A stretch of DNA of 56,447 nucleotides from Terriglobales bacterium (GTDB lineage Bacteria; Acidobacteriota; Terriglobia; Terriglobales; Acidobacteriaceae): the NCBI GenBank assembly GCA_025451215.1, contig JANWKU010000224.1:1-56447 (forward strand). The letters run 5' to 3'. A program made the translations under genes and the position numbers. The notes beneath the pieces were generated by a model. The model saw only the letters and a program-made list of their open reading frames with translations. It was not told the DNA's origin and did no database searches. Below are positions 8,392 to 18,009 of this stretch, one piece after another. The first letter of the stretch is position 1. Every line of letters begins with the position of its first letter.

Positions 8392-10830
8392 ATGGGCAAC
8401 TATTGGCGTGATCTCAAATATGGTTTGCGCGCGCTGGCCAGAAACAAGAGTTTTGCCACGGTCGCGATCCTTGCTTTAGCGCTCGGCATCGGCCCCAACG
8501 TCGCGATGTTCAGCGTGATCTGGGCAACGTTTTTTGCTCCGCTTCCTTATCCTGACGGGAACCGCCTTGTTGTTGTTCGATCTTTGTATAAGGGACAGCG
8601 CCCCCCTTCGTCCAGCTATGATTACCTTCAGTATGTGGCGCAAAGCAAATCATTTGAACATTTAGATTTCTCAGCCTGGCAAGAGCTACATATGGACAGC
8701 TCCGATCCTTCCGAAGAAGACATCACTGGCGGGACGATAACACCCGGCTTCTTCTCAAAGACCCTCGTCACCGGCATGCTGATGGGCCGGGATTTCTTGC
8801 CGGAAGAAGGTGTGCCCGGTAGAAATCACGTCGTGATGATCACGAGTATGTTGTGGCGCCAGCGGTTCAACAGCGATCCCAACATTCTTGGCAAACAAGT
8901 TGAAATTGAGCACCAGCCTTACACGATTGTTGCCGTACGTAAACCTTATTCCATGGAAACCGCGGCCTTTACTGTGCCTCTGGCATTAACGCCTAACCCG
9001 CGTGATGCGATCCCGGGCGACATAATAGGACGGCTGAAACCAGGTGTAACGATTGCACAAGCGCAGGCCGAAATTTCTGTGATCCTCCAACGCTTATTAG
9101 CAAGCAGTCGAAATGCGGTTCCTGATGCAGTTCCCGCGGGCGCATTCAGCGTCAGCGTTGAGCCATTAAAAAATGATTGGCTCGATAAAACACTTCAGCG
9201 AAATTTGTGGCTGCTGTTTGCCTGTGTGGGATTTGTCCTGCTCATCGCTTGCGCGAATGTAGCAAACCTTCTGCTGGCTCGAGGTAATAGCCGGCAGCGG
9301 GAAATAGCCGTGCGCTCGGCATTGGGCGCCACGCGCAGGCAGGTGTTTGTGCAACTCCTTATCGAAAGCACTACCCTGTCAATTCTCGGCGGTCTGGTCG
9401 GAATTGCAATTGGCTGGGCACTTATGAAGTTTATGATTGTGATGCTTCCTGACCTGACTGCCCAATCCATTGAAACGGTCATTCAAATGGACATTCCCGT
9501 CCTGCTTTTCGCGTTGGGCGCGGCGTTGCTGGCAGGGATTTTATTTGGCTGCGCTCCTGCGTGGCATGCAGCGAAGCTGAATTTGAGCGAAACGCTGAAG
9601 CAAGGGTCGCCCTCCGTGATGGGAGGAAAGAAGATGCGTACTCAGGCGGCTTTGGTGGTTACAGAATATGCGCTGGCCATCACTTTGCTTGCAGGCGCAG
9701 GCATGGCGCTCCATAGTTTCTGGAATCTCAGTCGGGTTGATCTTGGAGTTCGCATAGACCACATCATTGCAGCTCCCCTACAACTACCCAAAAAAGATTT
9801 CGCCAACCCGGAGCAAACCAAAGCAGATGCGCAGGAGTTAACGGACAAATTACAGGGCGTGCCGGGAGTGCGCAGCGTCGCGCTAAGTACTACCATACCC
9901 CTGCAAGACCATGACTCTTTCCCGTTTAATATCGCTGGACATCCGGCTCTTCCTTTGAACCGACAGCCGATTGCTGATTTCCAAAGTGTTACTCCAGGTT
10001 ATTTTGACACCTACGGCGTTCGCCTCGTGCGCGGGAGGTTTTTTAGCGCGGGGGACAATGCCAACAGCCCTCAGGTAGTTGTAGTGAGTGAAGGATTTGT
10101 GCGTCGTTATCTGCAAGGCGCCGATCCCTTGAGCCAACGCCTCCTTCTAAGCACATTCGTTCCCAATCAAGGGCTTGGCCCTGCGATTGAGCGGCAGATC
10201 GTAGGAGTTTTCCACGATATAAAAGATAGTCGTCAATTGGATGGCCAGACGTTTCCCCAGATGATGGTTCCTTTCTCGCAGAGTCCACTTCCATTTTTGG
10301 CATTAACTGCGCGAACGGCAATTGATCCAAGCACAATGGAAAAGAGCATCCGGTCTGCCGTTGTTACCGAATTGCCAGGCAGCGTGCTAGAGCACATGCA
10401 AACCATGGGTGAGATTTTCAATACGGAAATTCGAGGACAACGCTCGGGAATGATTCTTTTTGGAGGCTTTGCCGCTTTGGCCCTGTGCCTCTCAGTAATG
10501 GGAATTTACGGCGTCATGGCGTTTGCTGTCGCGCAGCGTAACCATGAAATCGGTTTGCGTATGGCATTAGGAGCGCAAAAGAACGACGTTGTAGCCCTTA
10601 TTTTGAGCCATGGAATTAAGCTTGCGCTACTTGGAGCGGGAATTGGGTTGGTCGGTGTATATGCGCTTGGCCGCTTTATGCACAGTACCTTATATGGCAT
10701 TCATACGGTTGATTTTGGAAGTTTTGTTGTGGTCGCGACTCTGTTAATGGTGGCCGCCATAATAGCTTCGTATATTCCCGCAAGACGTTCGGCAAAGGTT
10801 GATCCCATGGTCGCCTTGCGACACGAATGA
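8392..10830 (+). CDS. MacB/FtsX-type permease of the acidobacterial orphan (ADOP) kind
   Basis: An 812-aa protein with AGGAGAG five bases before the ATG. The order is TM helix 1 (about 20-45), a MacB_PCD periplasmic domain, a three-helix FtsX domain (about 270-410), TM helix (AALVVTEYALAITLLAGAG), a second periplasmic domain, and a second FtsX domain (about 685-800) ending with PARRSAKVDPMVALRHE. This duplicated layout of about 800 residues without an adjacent ATPase is typical of the permeases that are highly multiplied in Acidobacteriota. Transport is assumed by homology; neither an ATPase nor a membrane-fusion protein is beside it, and the substrate is unknown. Confidence 0.93.
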   Translation: MGNYWRDLKYGLRALARNKSFATVAILALALGIGPNVAMFSVIWATFFAPLPYPDGNRLVVVRSLYKGQRPPSSSYDYLQYVAQSKSFEHLDFSAWQELHMDSSDPSEEDITGGTITPGFFSKTLVTGMLMGRDFLPEEGVPGRNHVVMITSMLWRQRFNSDPNILGKQVEIEHQPYTIVAVRKPYSMETAAFTVPLALTPNPRDAIPGDIIGRLKPGVTIAQAQAEISVILQRLLASSRNAVPDAVPAGAFSVSVEPLKNDWLDKTLQRNLWLLFACVGFVLLIACANVANLLLARGNSRQREIAVRSALGATRRQVFVQLLIESTTLSILGGLVGIAIGWALMKFMIVMLPDLTAQSIETVIQMDIPVLLFALGAALLAGILFGCAPAWHAAKLNLSETLKQGSPSVMGGKKMRTQAALVVTEYALAITLLAGAGMALHSFWNLSRVDLGVRIDHIIAAPLQLPKKDFANPEQTKADAQELTDKLQGVPGVRSVALSTTIPLQDHDSFPFNIAGHPALPLNRQPIADFQSVTPGYFDTYGVRLVRGRFFSAGDNANSPQVVVVSEGFVRRYLQGADPLSQRLLLSTFVPNQGLGPAIERQIVGVFHDIKDSRQLDGQTFPQMMVPFSQSPLPFLALTARTAIDPSTMEKSIRSAVVTELPGSVLEHMQTMGEIFNTEIRGQRSGMILFGGFAALALCLSVMGIYGVMAFAVAQRNHEIGLRMALGAQKNDVVALILSHGIKLALLGAGIGLVGVYALGRFMHSTLYGIHTVDFGSFVVVATLLMVAAIIASYIPARRSAKVDPMVALRHE

Positions 10831-10921
10831 TTTTGCCCTCAGGTGGGGGAGAATCTCATATTAGGGAACTCGCATTCCTTCGCGACCATTCTGCTAAAAT
10901 TTTTCTTTGTTCTTCACACGC

Positions 10922-12913
10922 ATGCGAACTCTTGTCCTCTTTATCATTGTGACTTTTATGAGCACTCTTTCTTCCGCGCAATTGTTCTCGTTACCAACAG
11001 CGTCGGCAACTCCCGGGGTAATTACCGATCCCAAACTGATTGTTTCCAAATCCAATGTCGCGGTGGAGCGTAATTTTGAGATCGAAAAGCTCTACATGAC
11101 GCGCACCGTCGGTGGCACTGCTTGGTCGCCCGATGGAAAAACCATTGCTTTTATTTCCAACATCAGTGGAAGAAACAATATTTGGCTGGTTTCGTCGGAA
11201 GGTGGGTGGCCGACGCAACTCACCGTGAGTGATCAACGCCAGGCGCGTCCGGCATGGTCGCCCGACGGAAAATGGATCGCCTACATGTCGGACTACGATG
11301 GCGATGAGCAGTGGGACATATTCATGGTCTCGCCGAAAACCGGTGAGGTGCGGAATGTGACCAATACCAGCGAGATTGCGGAAGAGGACCCGGCATGGTC
11401 TCCGGATGGGCGTTATCTCGCTTATATGGTGAAGCCGAAGACCTCTTCGGTTTTCGAGATTGACGTGCTCGACACGGTGCTGCGCGATGTGAAGCACATA
11501 ACGACTGGTACGCCGAACGACAAAATGAATGTGCGGCCCATCTGGTCGCACGACGGCAAATGGATCGCCTATACGCAGGAGCAGGCAAAAGGGACCGACT
11601 CGAATATTTTTGTGGCTGAAGTCGCTACGGGGAAGAGCACCTTACTCACTCCGCACGAAGGAGAGCAGATTTTCAGAGTAAGTGATTTTTCTCCTGATGG
11701 CGCATCGCTGCTGCTTACGTCCAATGCGGTCAACGGATACGAAAACGCGGGCGTGCTCAATATAGCAAGCAAGAAAATCGCATGGCTGACCACAGAGAAA
11801 TGGGAGATTTCCGCCGGGCATTTTTCGCCTAACGGCAAGTCGGTTACCTGGACGGCAAATGTGGATGGCAACACTGACATCTTCGTTCATGATCTTTCCA
11901 GCGGTAAAACGACGTCGCTGCCGTTGCCCAAGGGCGTGAATGAACTCGGCGGAGCTGAGTCGGCATTCACGCACGATGGTTCGCGATTGCTCTACTACCA
12001 CAATGGCGCAAAGGCCCCAAATGATGCGTGGGCGTACACGCTCGCGACGGGCAAATCTCATCAGGTAACAAGTTCACTGGTGGCCGGCGTGCAGTCGGAC
12101 GAAATGGTCGAGCCTTTCCTGGTGCACTATCCCAGCCGCGACGGCAAATGGACTATCTCCGCGTTCGTCTATGTGCCATTTAACTTGCCGCGGCAGCCCA
12201 TCAGTCCGGCTATTGTTTACGTGCATGGCGGCCCGGCATCACAAACGGTGAACTCGTTCAATCGCCTCATTCAATACATGGCGAACCAAGGATACATTGT
12301 GATCGCGCCCAACTATCGCGGTTCCACCGGATACGGAAAAGATTTTCAGCATGCCAACCTGTTCGATATGGGCGGTGGCGATTTGCAGGACGTTCTGGCC
12401 GCTGCCGACTGGATCAAGCAAACTGGCTACGTAGACCCCAAAAAGCTGATCCTGATGGGCGGTAGCTATGGCGGCTATCTCACCATGATGGGAGTAACGA
12501 AAGCTCCGGAGGTCTGGGCAGCGGGGGTGCCGATTGTTCCTTTTGTGAACTGGTTTACTGAGATTGAGAACGAGGACCCAGTGCTGCAGCAGTCGGACAT
12601 TGCGACCATGGGCGATCCCAAGACCAACAAGGCGCTATTTGAAGATCGTTCGCCTATTTTCTTCGTGGATAAAATCAAAGCCCCCCTTTTTATTCTGGCG
12701 GGCGGGAATGATTCGCGCTGTCCCGAGGAGGAATCACAGCAAGTGGTTGACGCCGTGAAAAAGAACGGCGGGAAAGCTGAGCTGAAGGTTTACAAGAACG
12801 AAGGCCACGGCTTTGCTAAAGTGGAAAATCAGATTGACGCCTATCGTAGGGTGACTGGATTTTTGAAAGATACCGTACCGCCTGCCGATTGCGGATGTTC
12901 ATTGAATCAATGA
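10922..12913 (+). CDS. S9 family prolyl-oligopeptidase-type peptidase, secreted
   Basis: A 663-aa protein from ATG 10922; an upstream TTG at 10907 is less likely. A signal peptide ends near LSSAQ (residue 20). The N-terminal half is a beta-propeller of TolB/WD40-like repeats (repeated AWSPDGK blocks). The C-terminal alpha/beta hydrolase domain has Ser515 in GGSYGG, Asp597 in GGNDSR and His629 in EGHGF. These match the dipeptidyl-peptidase IV/acylaminoacyl-peptidase group, which trims oligopeptides. The cleavage preference is not deducible. The C-terminus ends in a Cys-rich DCGCSLNQ. It is likely periplasmic. Confidence 0.93.
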   Translation: MRTLVLFIIVTFMSTLSSAQLFSLPTASATPGVITDPKLIVSKSNVAVERNFEIEKLYMTRTVGGTAWSPDGKTIAFISNISGRNNIWLVSSEGGWPTQLTVSDQRQARPAWSPDGKWIAYMSDYDGDEQWDIFMVSPKTGEVRNVTNTSEIAEEDPAWSPDGRYLAYMVKPKTSSVFEIDVLDTVLRDVKHITTGTPNDKMNVRPIWSHDGKWIAYTQEQAKGTDSNIFVAEVATGKSTLLTPHEGEQIFRVSDFSPDGASLLLTSNAVNGYENAGVLNIASKKIAWLTTEKWEISAGHFSPNGKSVTWTANVDGNTDIFVHDLSSGKTTSLPLPKGVNELGGAESAFTHDGSRLLYYHNGAKAPNDAWAYTLATGKSHQVTSSLVAGVQSDEMVEPFLVHYPSRDGKWTISAFVYVPFNLPRQPISPAIVYVHGGPASQTVNSFNRLIQYMANQGYIVIAPNYRGSTGYGKDFQHANLFDMGGGDLQDVLAAADWIKQTGYVDPKKLILMGGSYGGYLTMMGVTKAPEVWAAGVPIVPFVNWFTEIENEDPVLQQSDIATMGDPKTNKALFEDRSPIFFVDKIKAPLFILAGGNDSRCPEEESQQVVDAVKKNGGKAELKVYKNEGHGFAKVENQIDAYRRVTGFLKDTVPPADCGCSLNQ

Positions 12914-13420
12914 GCAGAACGCGTCGAATGTCACACTTGTTACTTATTAAAAATATGTGGACAAAGGCGTGATTCTCCCCTGACACCGTTCTGCTTCGGG
13001 TGAATCCAAGACGGGGTAAACGGTAAAAACCCGTATCCGCCTTTATCCAGCGAGAATTAGGGTAAGCGCGGAGGACGAAAATTAATATCGGGGCCACCCT
13101 GTAAAAATCAAAAGTTCTACCCTTATCGGAGGCTTTAGATAGATCAGCTTACAAGGAGACCATACTGGTCAGCTAGGCAAAATCTTCCTCAAAATTACAG
13201 TATCTTCCGGATGTCAAAAGAGATTTCAATCACGTATCACTAAGTTAACCCCAACGCGAAGGAGACGGAAGGCAGGCACCGGTAATCACTCCCCTTTTGA
13301 TCCGGTACCTGCCCCTCCTGATTTTTGTAGGTTTTTTCTTTCGGTTTTCTCAAAAATCCAATAGTAATGAGCAAGACGAAGGTACAGCCTTAAGAAGGTT
13401 TATTCAGAAAAGATTTGCAG
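12914..13420. other. Gene-free interval with a hairpin near its right end
   Basis: No convincing coding frame is seen in these 507 bases. The one clear structure is the hairpin at 13271-13313, described separately. The rest is AT-richer than the flanking genes. It has purine-rich AAGGAGA-like sites near 13152 and 13258 with no open frame behind them that I trust. It could hold the 3' end of the S9 transcript or a small RNA. Confidence 0.5.
13271..13313. repeat. Long imperfect hairpin, possible terminator or RNA element
   Basis: GGCAGGCACCGG at 13271-13282 pairs with CCGGTACCTGCC at 13302-13313 with a single C-A mismatch, leaving a 19-base pyrimidine-rich loop. On the plus strand it is followed after a few bases by T-rich sequence (TTTTTG, then TTTTTTC), so termination in the plus direction is possible. 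It lies 358 bases beyond the S9 stop codon, which is far for that gene. Confidence 0.5.
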
Positions 13421-13714
13421 TTAAACGTGCGCCGCCGAGGCGGAAACGGCCAGTTGCGCGTGAAGGGGGAGAGGTTCCGCATGGGAGTCCAGCGGACGGA
13501 CAACAATGCCGAGAATCGGATCCAATTTCAATGTCATGCTCCGGCAGCAGTGACCGCATAGCCAGAAGTGGCAGACTTTGCGGACAATCTTCGCATGCCG
13601 GGAATGGCCCCTGGCCTCAAAAGATACGGCCGGGAGATCAAAGCGAAAAATACGTCCATGACGCAGATATCGAAGCGGCATGCCACATTGCGGATTAGAG
13701 CATTTTGAAATCAT
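13421..13714 (-). CDS. Small putative zinc-ribbon protein
   Basis: A 97-aa frame from ATG 13714. The N-terminus MISKCSNPQCG holds a C-X4-C pair followed by a short FRYL/LRYL-like beta segment, then a second cysteine cluster VCHFWLCGHCC around residues 47-57. Such spaced cysteine pairs suggest a treble-clef or zinc-ribbon fold. I have an impression of similar short proteins with this CxNPxCG start in other acidobacteria but cannot verify it. The same frame stays open upstream to 14158 antisense to glgX; I reject that part. It is divergent from glgX, with 286 bases between the starts, which hold no obvious consensus promoter. Confidence 0.6.
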   Translation of the reverse strand: MISKCSNPQCGMPLRYLRHGRIFRFDLPAVSFEARGHSRHAKIVRKVCHFWLCGHCCRSMTLKLDPILGIVVRPLDSHAEPLPLHAQLAVSASAAHV

Positions 13715-14000
13715 GATTGATTTCCCGCGTACGGCACTCAGGGAATGTTGCGGCTCCAGCAAAAAACGCCAATATGAACTGAAAGGGAACTTAGTAATAA
13801 AAAACAACGCACTCGTTATATCGCACGAATTAGCAGCGATCCTCCATCGGGTGGTTACTGTATTTTTATCTATTAAATGTTTAGTTTGGCTTTCGCCTTC
13901 GACTGCGTTGTCGCAAAAGCTTTTGATTGCAGCGTAATCTGCATCAAAGATTTTTGTATTCGACCAGGTTTCGCAATTCAGGAATGAAAGGTTTCCACAA

Positions 14001-16193
14001 TTGTCCGTACAAACGCCTATTGTCTGGCCAGGATCCCCATATCCGCTTGGGGCTACATGGGATGGAGAAGGAGTAAATTTTGCGATTTTTTCCGAACATG
14101 CGGAGCGGATTGAACTCTGCCTGTTCGATGCTACCGGCCGCCGGGAATTGCACCGCATCCCGCTGCGCGAACAAACGGACCAGGTTTGGCATTGCTACCT
14201 TCCAGAGGCCCGTCCCGGTCTTTTATACGGATATCGCGCCTATGGGCCGTACGATCCCGCCAAGGGCTTCCGCTTCAACCATCACAAACTGCTGCTTGAC
14301 CCTTACGCGAAACAAATCCAGGGCAAGCTCGAATGGAGCGATTCGCATTTTGGGTACCGGATAGGGCAGGCGAAAGAAGATTTATCCTTCGACCGGCGTG
14401 ACAATGCCGCTGGAGTCTCCAAGGGAATGGTGATCGACTCCGCTTTCACCTGGGGCTCGGACCGTGCGCCGAAAATTCCATGGCACGAGAGCGTGATTTA
14501 CGAGGTGCACGTCAAAGGCTTCACCATCCGCCATCCCGACGTTCCCGCTGCATTGAGAGGCACTTACGCAGGGCTAGCCACGGCGCCCGTGATTGATTAC
14601 TTCACGCGCCTTGGAGTTACTGCTGTGGAATTAATGCCAGTGCATAGCTTCATTGACGATCGCAGGTTGGTGGAAAAAGGACTGCGTAATTATTGGGGAT
14701 ACAACTCCATCGGATTTTTTGCGCCTGAGCATCGCTACTCCGCTACCGGGCATGCCAATGAATTCAAAACCATGGTGAAGACCCTGCATTCAGCCGGCAT
14801 CGAGGTCATTCTCGACGTGGTTTATAACCACACTGCGGAGGGTAACCAGCTGGGCCCGACTTTGTCTTTTCGCGGGATTGATAATCCCGTCTATTACCGG
14901 CTCATCGGCGACAATCCGCGTTATTACATGGACTACACAGGCACAGGCAACACTTTAAACATGCGGCATCCGCGCGTGTTGCAGTTGATTATGGACAGCT
15001 TGCGCTACTGGGTGCTGGACATGCACGTAGATGGCTTCCGCTTTGATCTGGCGGCCACCCTGGCGCGCGAGCTGCATGAGGTGGATAAGCTGGGTGCATT
15101 TCTCGACATCATTCATCAGGACCCTGTGCTCTCGCAGGTAAAGCTGATCGCTGAACCCTGGGACCTGGGCGAAGGCGGATATCAGGTGGGGAAATTTCCT
15201 GTGGGATGGGCGGAATGGAATGACCGCTACCGCGATGCCGTGCGCTCCTACTGGAAGGGCGATGGCGGGCTGATCGGGGAATTGGCGTACCGCATAACTG
15301 GCTCCAGCGATTTATACGCGCGCAGCGGACGCCGTCCGTATGCCAGCATCAATTTTGTGACCGCGCATGACGGCTTTACCTTGCAGGACCTTGTGAGCTA
15401 CAACCAAAAGCATAACGAGGCGAATGGGGAGGACAACCGCGCCGGTACCGACAACAATCGCAGTTGGAACTGCGGCGCCGAAGGTGCGACCGATGATCCT
15501 CAAATTCTGGCGTTGCGCGCCCAGCAAAAGCGCAACTTTCTGGCTACGTTATTTCTTTCCCAGGGTGTGCCGATGATGCTGGCCGGGGACGCAATCGGCC
15601 ACACGCAAAATGGAAATAATAACGCCTATTGCCAGGACAATGAGATCAGTTGGATCAACTGGGAGCAGAACGCCGCCGATGCGGAACTTTTGGAGTTTGC
15701 CCGGCAGGTGATAGCGATACGCAAAGACCACCCTGTGTTTCATCGCCGAAACTTCTTTCAAGGGCGTGCGATTAAGGGAGCCGAGATCAAGGACATTCTG
15801 TGGCTCCGTCCGGATGGGAAAGAGATGACGGACGAGGAGTGGAACCGTGAGTCGGCGCACTGCCTGGGGGTATTTTTCGCAGGCGAGGGTCTGGAAGAGG
15901 TGGATGCGCGGGGAAAGCGGCTGAGCGATATGAATTTCCTTTTGCTCATCAACGCGCATTTTGAAGAGGTTTCGTTTGCCGTCCCGCAGCCTTCCTCTGG
16001 AAAAGAATGGATTGTACTGCTCGACACTGCGCAAGTGAATATCGCTAATGGCAACGGAAATAATCACGTCGTACCGGAGCACTATCCTCTGAAAGGACGC
16101 TCGCTTTGTTTGCTGATGCAACGTCAGGAACGGCGCGCCTCCGGCTCGCCGGAATATTTAAAAGAGCGCGAGGAAGTCATGAATGAGGCGTAG
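14001..16193 (+). CDS. glgX: Glycogen debranching enzyme GlgX (isoamylase type)
   Basis: A 730-aa GH13 protein with a TTG start at 14001, GAAAGG about ten bases upstream, and the usual N-terminus ([19 protein letters not shown]). A CBM48-type domain (about 10-110) precedes the catalytic barrel. The nucleophile is Asp349 in GFRFDLA, the acid/base Glu385 in IAEPWD, and the transition-state Asp lies in FVTAHDGFT. It hydrolyses alpha-1,6 branches of glycogen and releases linear malto-oligosaccharides. It is the first gene of an operon and overlaps treZ by 11 bases, so it supplies the substrate chains for TreY/TreZ. Confidence 0.95.
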   Translation: MSVQTPIVWPGSPYPLGATWDGEGVNFAIFSEHAERIELCLFDATGRRELHRIPLREQTDQVWHCYLPEARPGLLYGYRAYGPYDPAKGFRFNHHKLLLDPYAKQIQGKLEWSDSHFGYRIGQAKEDLSFDRRDNAAGVSKGMVIDSAFTWGSDRAPKIPWHESVIYEVHVKGFTIRHPDVPAALRGTYAGLATAPVIDYFTRLGVTAVELMPVHSFIDDRRLVEKGLRNYWGYNSIGFFAPEHRYSATGHANEFKTMVKTLHSAGIEVILDVVYNHTAEGNQLGPTLSFRGIDNPVYYRLIGDNPRYYMDYTGTGNTLNMRHPRVLQLIMDSLRYWVLDMHVDGFRFDLAATLARELHEVDKLGAFLDIIHQDPVLSQVKLIAEPWDLGEGGYQVGKFPVGWAEWNDRYRDAVRSYWKGDGGLIGELAYRITGSSDLYARSGRRPYASINFVTAHDGFTLQDLVSYNQKHNEANGEDNRAGTDNNRSWNCGAEGATDDPQILALRAQQKRNFLATLFLSQGVPMMLAGDAIGHTQNGNNNAYCQDNEISWINWEQNAADAELLEFARQVIAIRKDHPVFHRRNFFQGRAIKGAEIKDILWLRPDGKEMTDEEWNRESAHCLGVFFAGEGLEEVDARGKRLSDMNFLLLINAHFEEVSFAVPQPSSGKEWIVLLDTAQVNIANGNGNNHVVPEHYPLKGRSLCLLMQRQERRASGSPEYLKEREEVMNEA

Positions 16194-18009
16194 GCACGAG
16201 ATGCCTTTCGGGGCACAATTGCTTGATGACGGTCGCGTGCGCTTTCGCCTTTGGGCCCCCAAAGCACAAAAGGTCCGTTTATGCCTGGAAGCGCAAAGTA
16301 GTAGTTTTTCGCTGGTCAAACACGACGATGGCTGGTTTGAATTCACCGCTGAAGGCGTGCCAGCCGGAGCGCGCTATAAATTCCAGATCGATGACGGGCA
16401 GTCGGTACCTGACCCGGCCTCCAGATTTCAGCCGGAAGATGTGCATGGGCCGAGCGAAGTAGTGAATCCAGACGCGTTTGAATGGGAAGACGACAAATGG
16501 GTTGGAAGGAATTGGAACGAAGCGGTCATTTACGAACTGCATGTCGGAACATTCACTCCTGAGGGAACCTTTGCCGGAGTGGAAGGGAAACTTGATTACC
16601 TGCGCGATCTGGGAGTGACTGCTGTTGAGCTGATGCCGGTGTCTGATTTTCCCGGAAAACGAAACTGGGGATACGACGGCGTGCTACCGTTTGCGCCCGA
16701 AAGTTCTTATGGCAGGCCGGAAGACCTGAAGCGGCTGGTGCAGGCGGCGCATTCGAAAGGACTGATGATCTTTCTGGACGTGGTTTACAACCACTTTGGG
16801 CCTGAGGGAAATTATCTTCGTCTATACGCTCCGGAGTTCTTTACCGACCCCCATTGCACACCGTGGGGTGACGGCATTAATTTTGACGGGCCGCAGAGCC
16901 GCGTGGTGCGGGACTATTTTATTCACAATGCAAGTTACTGGCTGGAAGAGTATCGCTTTGATGGACTCCGCTTCGACGCGGTACATGCCATTGCGGATGA
17001 TTCAAAACCAGGCATCCTCGAGGAGTTGGCGCAGGCTGTGCGATCCCGGTTTGAAGGCAAACAGCAAGTGCATCTGATATTGGAAAACGAAGCAAATGCG
17101 GCGAAGTATCTGGAACGCGACAATGGCTTGCGCTCTAAGCTCTATGATGCGCAGTGGGACGATGATATTCACCACGCATTGCATGTTTTGCTAACAGGCG
17201 AAACCGATGGGTACTACAGCGATTACGGGAAAAATCCAGTTGCGCAACTGGGACGCTGCCTGGCGGAAGGGTTTGCTTTTCAGAATGACCCCTCGGAGTA
17301 TCGCAACGGAGCGAGGCGCGGGGAACAGAGCAAGCATCTTTCGCCGGGAGCATTTGTTTCGTTCTTGCAGAACCATGATCAGGTGGGGAACCGGGCGTTC
17401 GGAGACCGGATCGTTGACAGCGCGCCGCAGGCACGAATTAAAGCGGCCATGGCAATTCTGTTGCTCGCACCGCAGCCTCCGCTGATTTTCATGGGGGAAG
17501 AATTTGGGGCGCGAACGCCATTCCTGTTCTTCTGCGACTTTCAAGGGGAACTGGCAAGATCTGTCACCGAAGGCCGGCGCGGCGAGTTCCAGCGGTTTGC
17601 GAAATTTTCCGATCCTGAAGTGCGTGCGAAAATTCCCGATCCTAATGCAGAAAGTACATTCACACAGTCCAAATTAAATTGGACGGCGCTGGAGCAGCCG
17701 GAACACGAATCGTGGCTCCATTTTTATCGGGAGATGCTGGCTTTACGACAGAGTGCAATCGGTCCCTTGCTGCGTGAATTGATTCCCGGAACCGGGAATT
17801 TCCACCCTCTTGAGCCCTCAGGCTTGGCGGTGAAATGGCGGTTGAATAACGGCGGAACTCTGAATCTGGTTGCCAATCTTGGAGACAGTAAAGTTTCGGT
17901 GGAACTTAGCTCCGCAAGCCAGATCATCCATTCATCTTCTACGGTACCTTCGACAGCAGACAGGCTTATTCTAGAACCATGGAGCGTTTGCTGGAGACTA
18001 GAAGCATGA
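16183..18009 (+). CDS. treZ: Malto-oligosyltrehalose trehalohydrolase
   Basis: A 608-aa GH13 protein. AGGAAG six bases before ATG 16183 supports this start over ATG 16201. An N-terminal E-set domain ([11 protein letters not shown]) is followed by the barrel with Asp265 (GLRFDAVHA) as nucleophile, Glu301 (LILENEAN) as acid/base, and [10 protein letters not shown] near the third acidic residue. It cleaves trehalose from malto-oligosyltrehalose made by TreY. It overlaps glgX upstream and treY downstream (ATGA), so the three are almost certainly translationally coupled. The length and motifs are normal for the family. Confidence 0.95.
   Translation: MRRRHEMPFGAQLLDDGRVRFRLWAPKAQKVRLCLEAQSSSFSLVKHDDGWFEFTAEGVPAGARYKFQIDDGQSVPDPASRFQPEDVHGPSEVVNPDAFEWEDDKWVGRNWNEAVIYELHVGTFTPEGTFAGVEGKLDYLRDLGVTAVELMPVSDFPGKRNWGYDGVLPFAPESSYGRPEDLKRLVQAAHSKGLMIFLDVVYNHFGPEGNYLRLYAPEFFTDPHCTPWGDGINFDGPQSRVVRDYFIHNASYWLEEYRFDGLRFDAVHAIADDSKPGILEELAQAVRSRFEGKQQVHLILENEANAAKYLERDNGLRSKLYDAQWDDDIHHALHVLLTGETDGYYSDYGKNPVAQLGRCLAEGFAFQNDPSEYRNGARRGEQSKHLSPGAFVSFLQNHDQVGNRAFGDRIVDSAPQARIKAAMAILLLAPQPPLIFMGEEFGARTPFLFFCDFQGELARSVTEGRRGEFQRFAKFSDPEVRAKIPDPNAESTFTQSKLNWTALEQPEHESWLHFYREMLALRQSAIGPLLRELIPGTGNFHPLEPSGLAVKWRLNNGGTLNLVANLGDSKVSVELSSASQIIHSSSTVPSTADRLILEPWSVCWRLEA

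Noticed and set aside
13715-14158. Upstream part of a 245-aa minus-strand frame ending at 13421
   Set aside because: It is antisense to the glgX start and its translation has no family-like features; only the last 97 codons look real.
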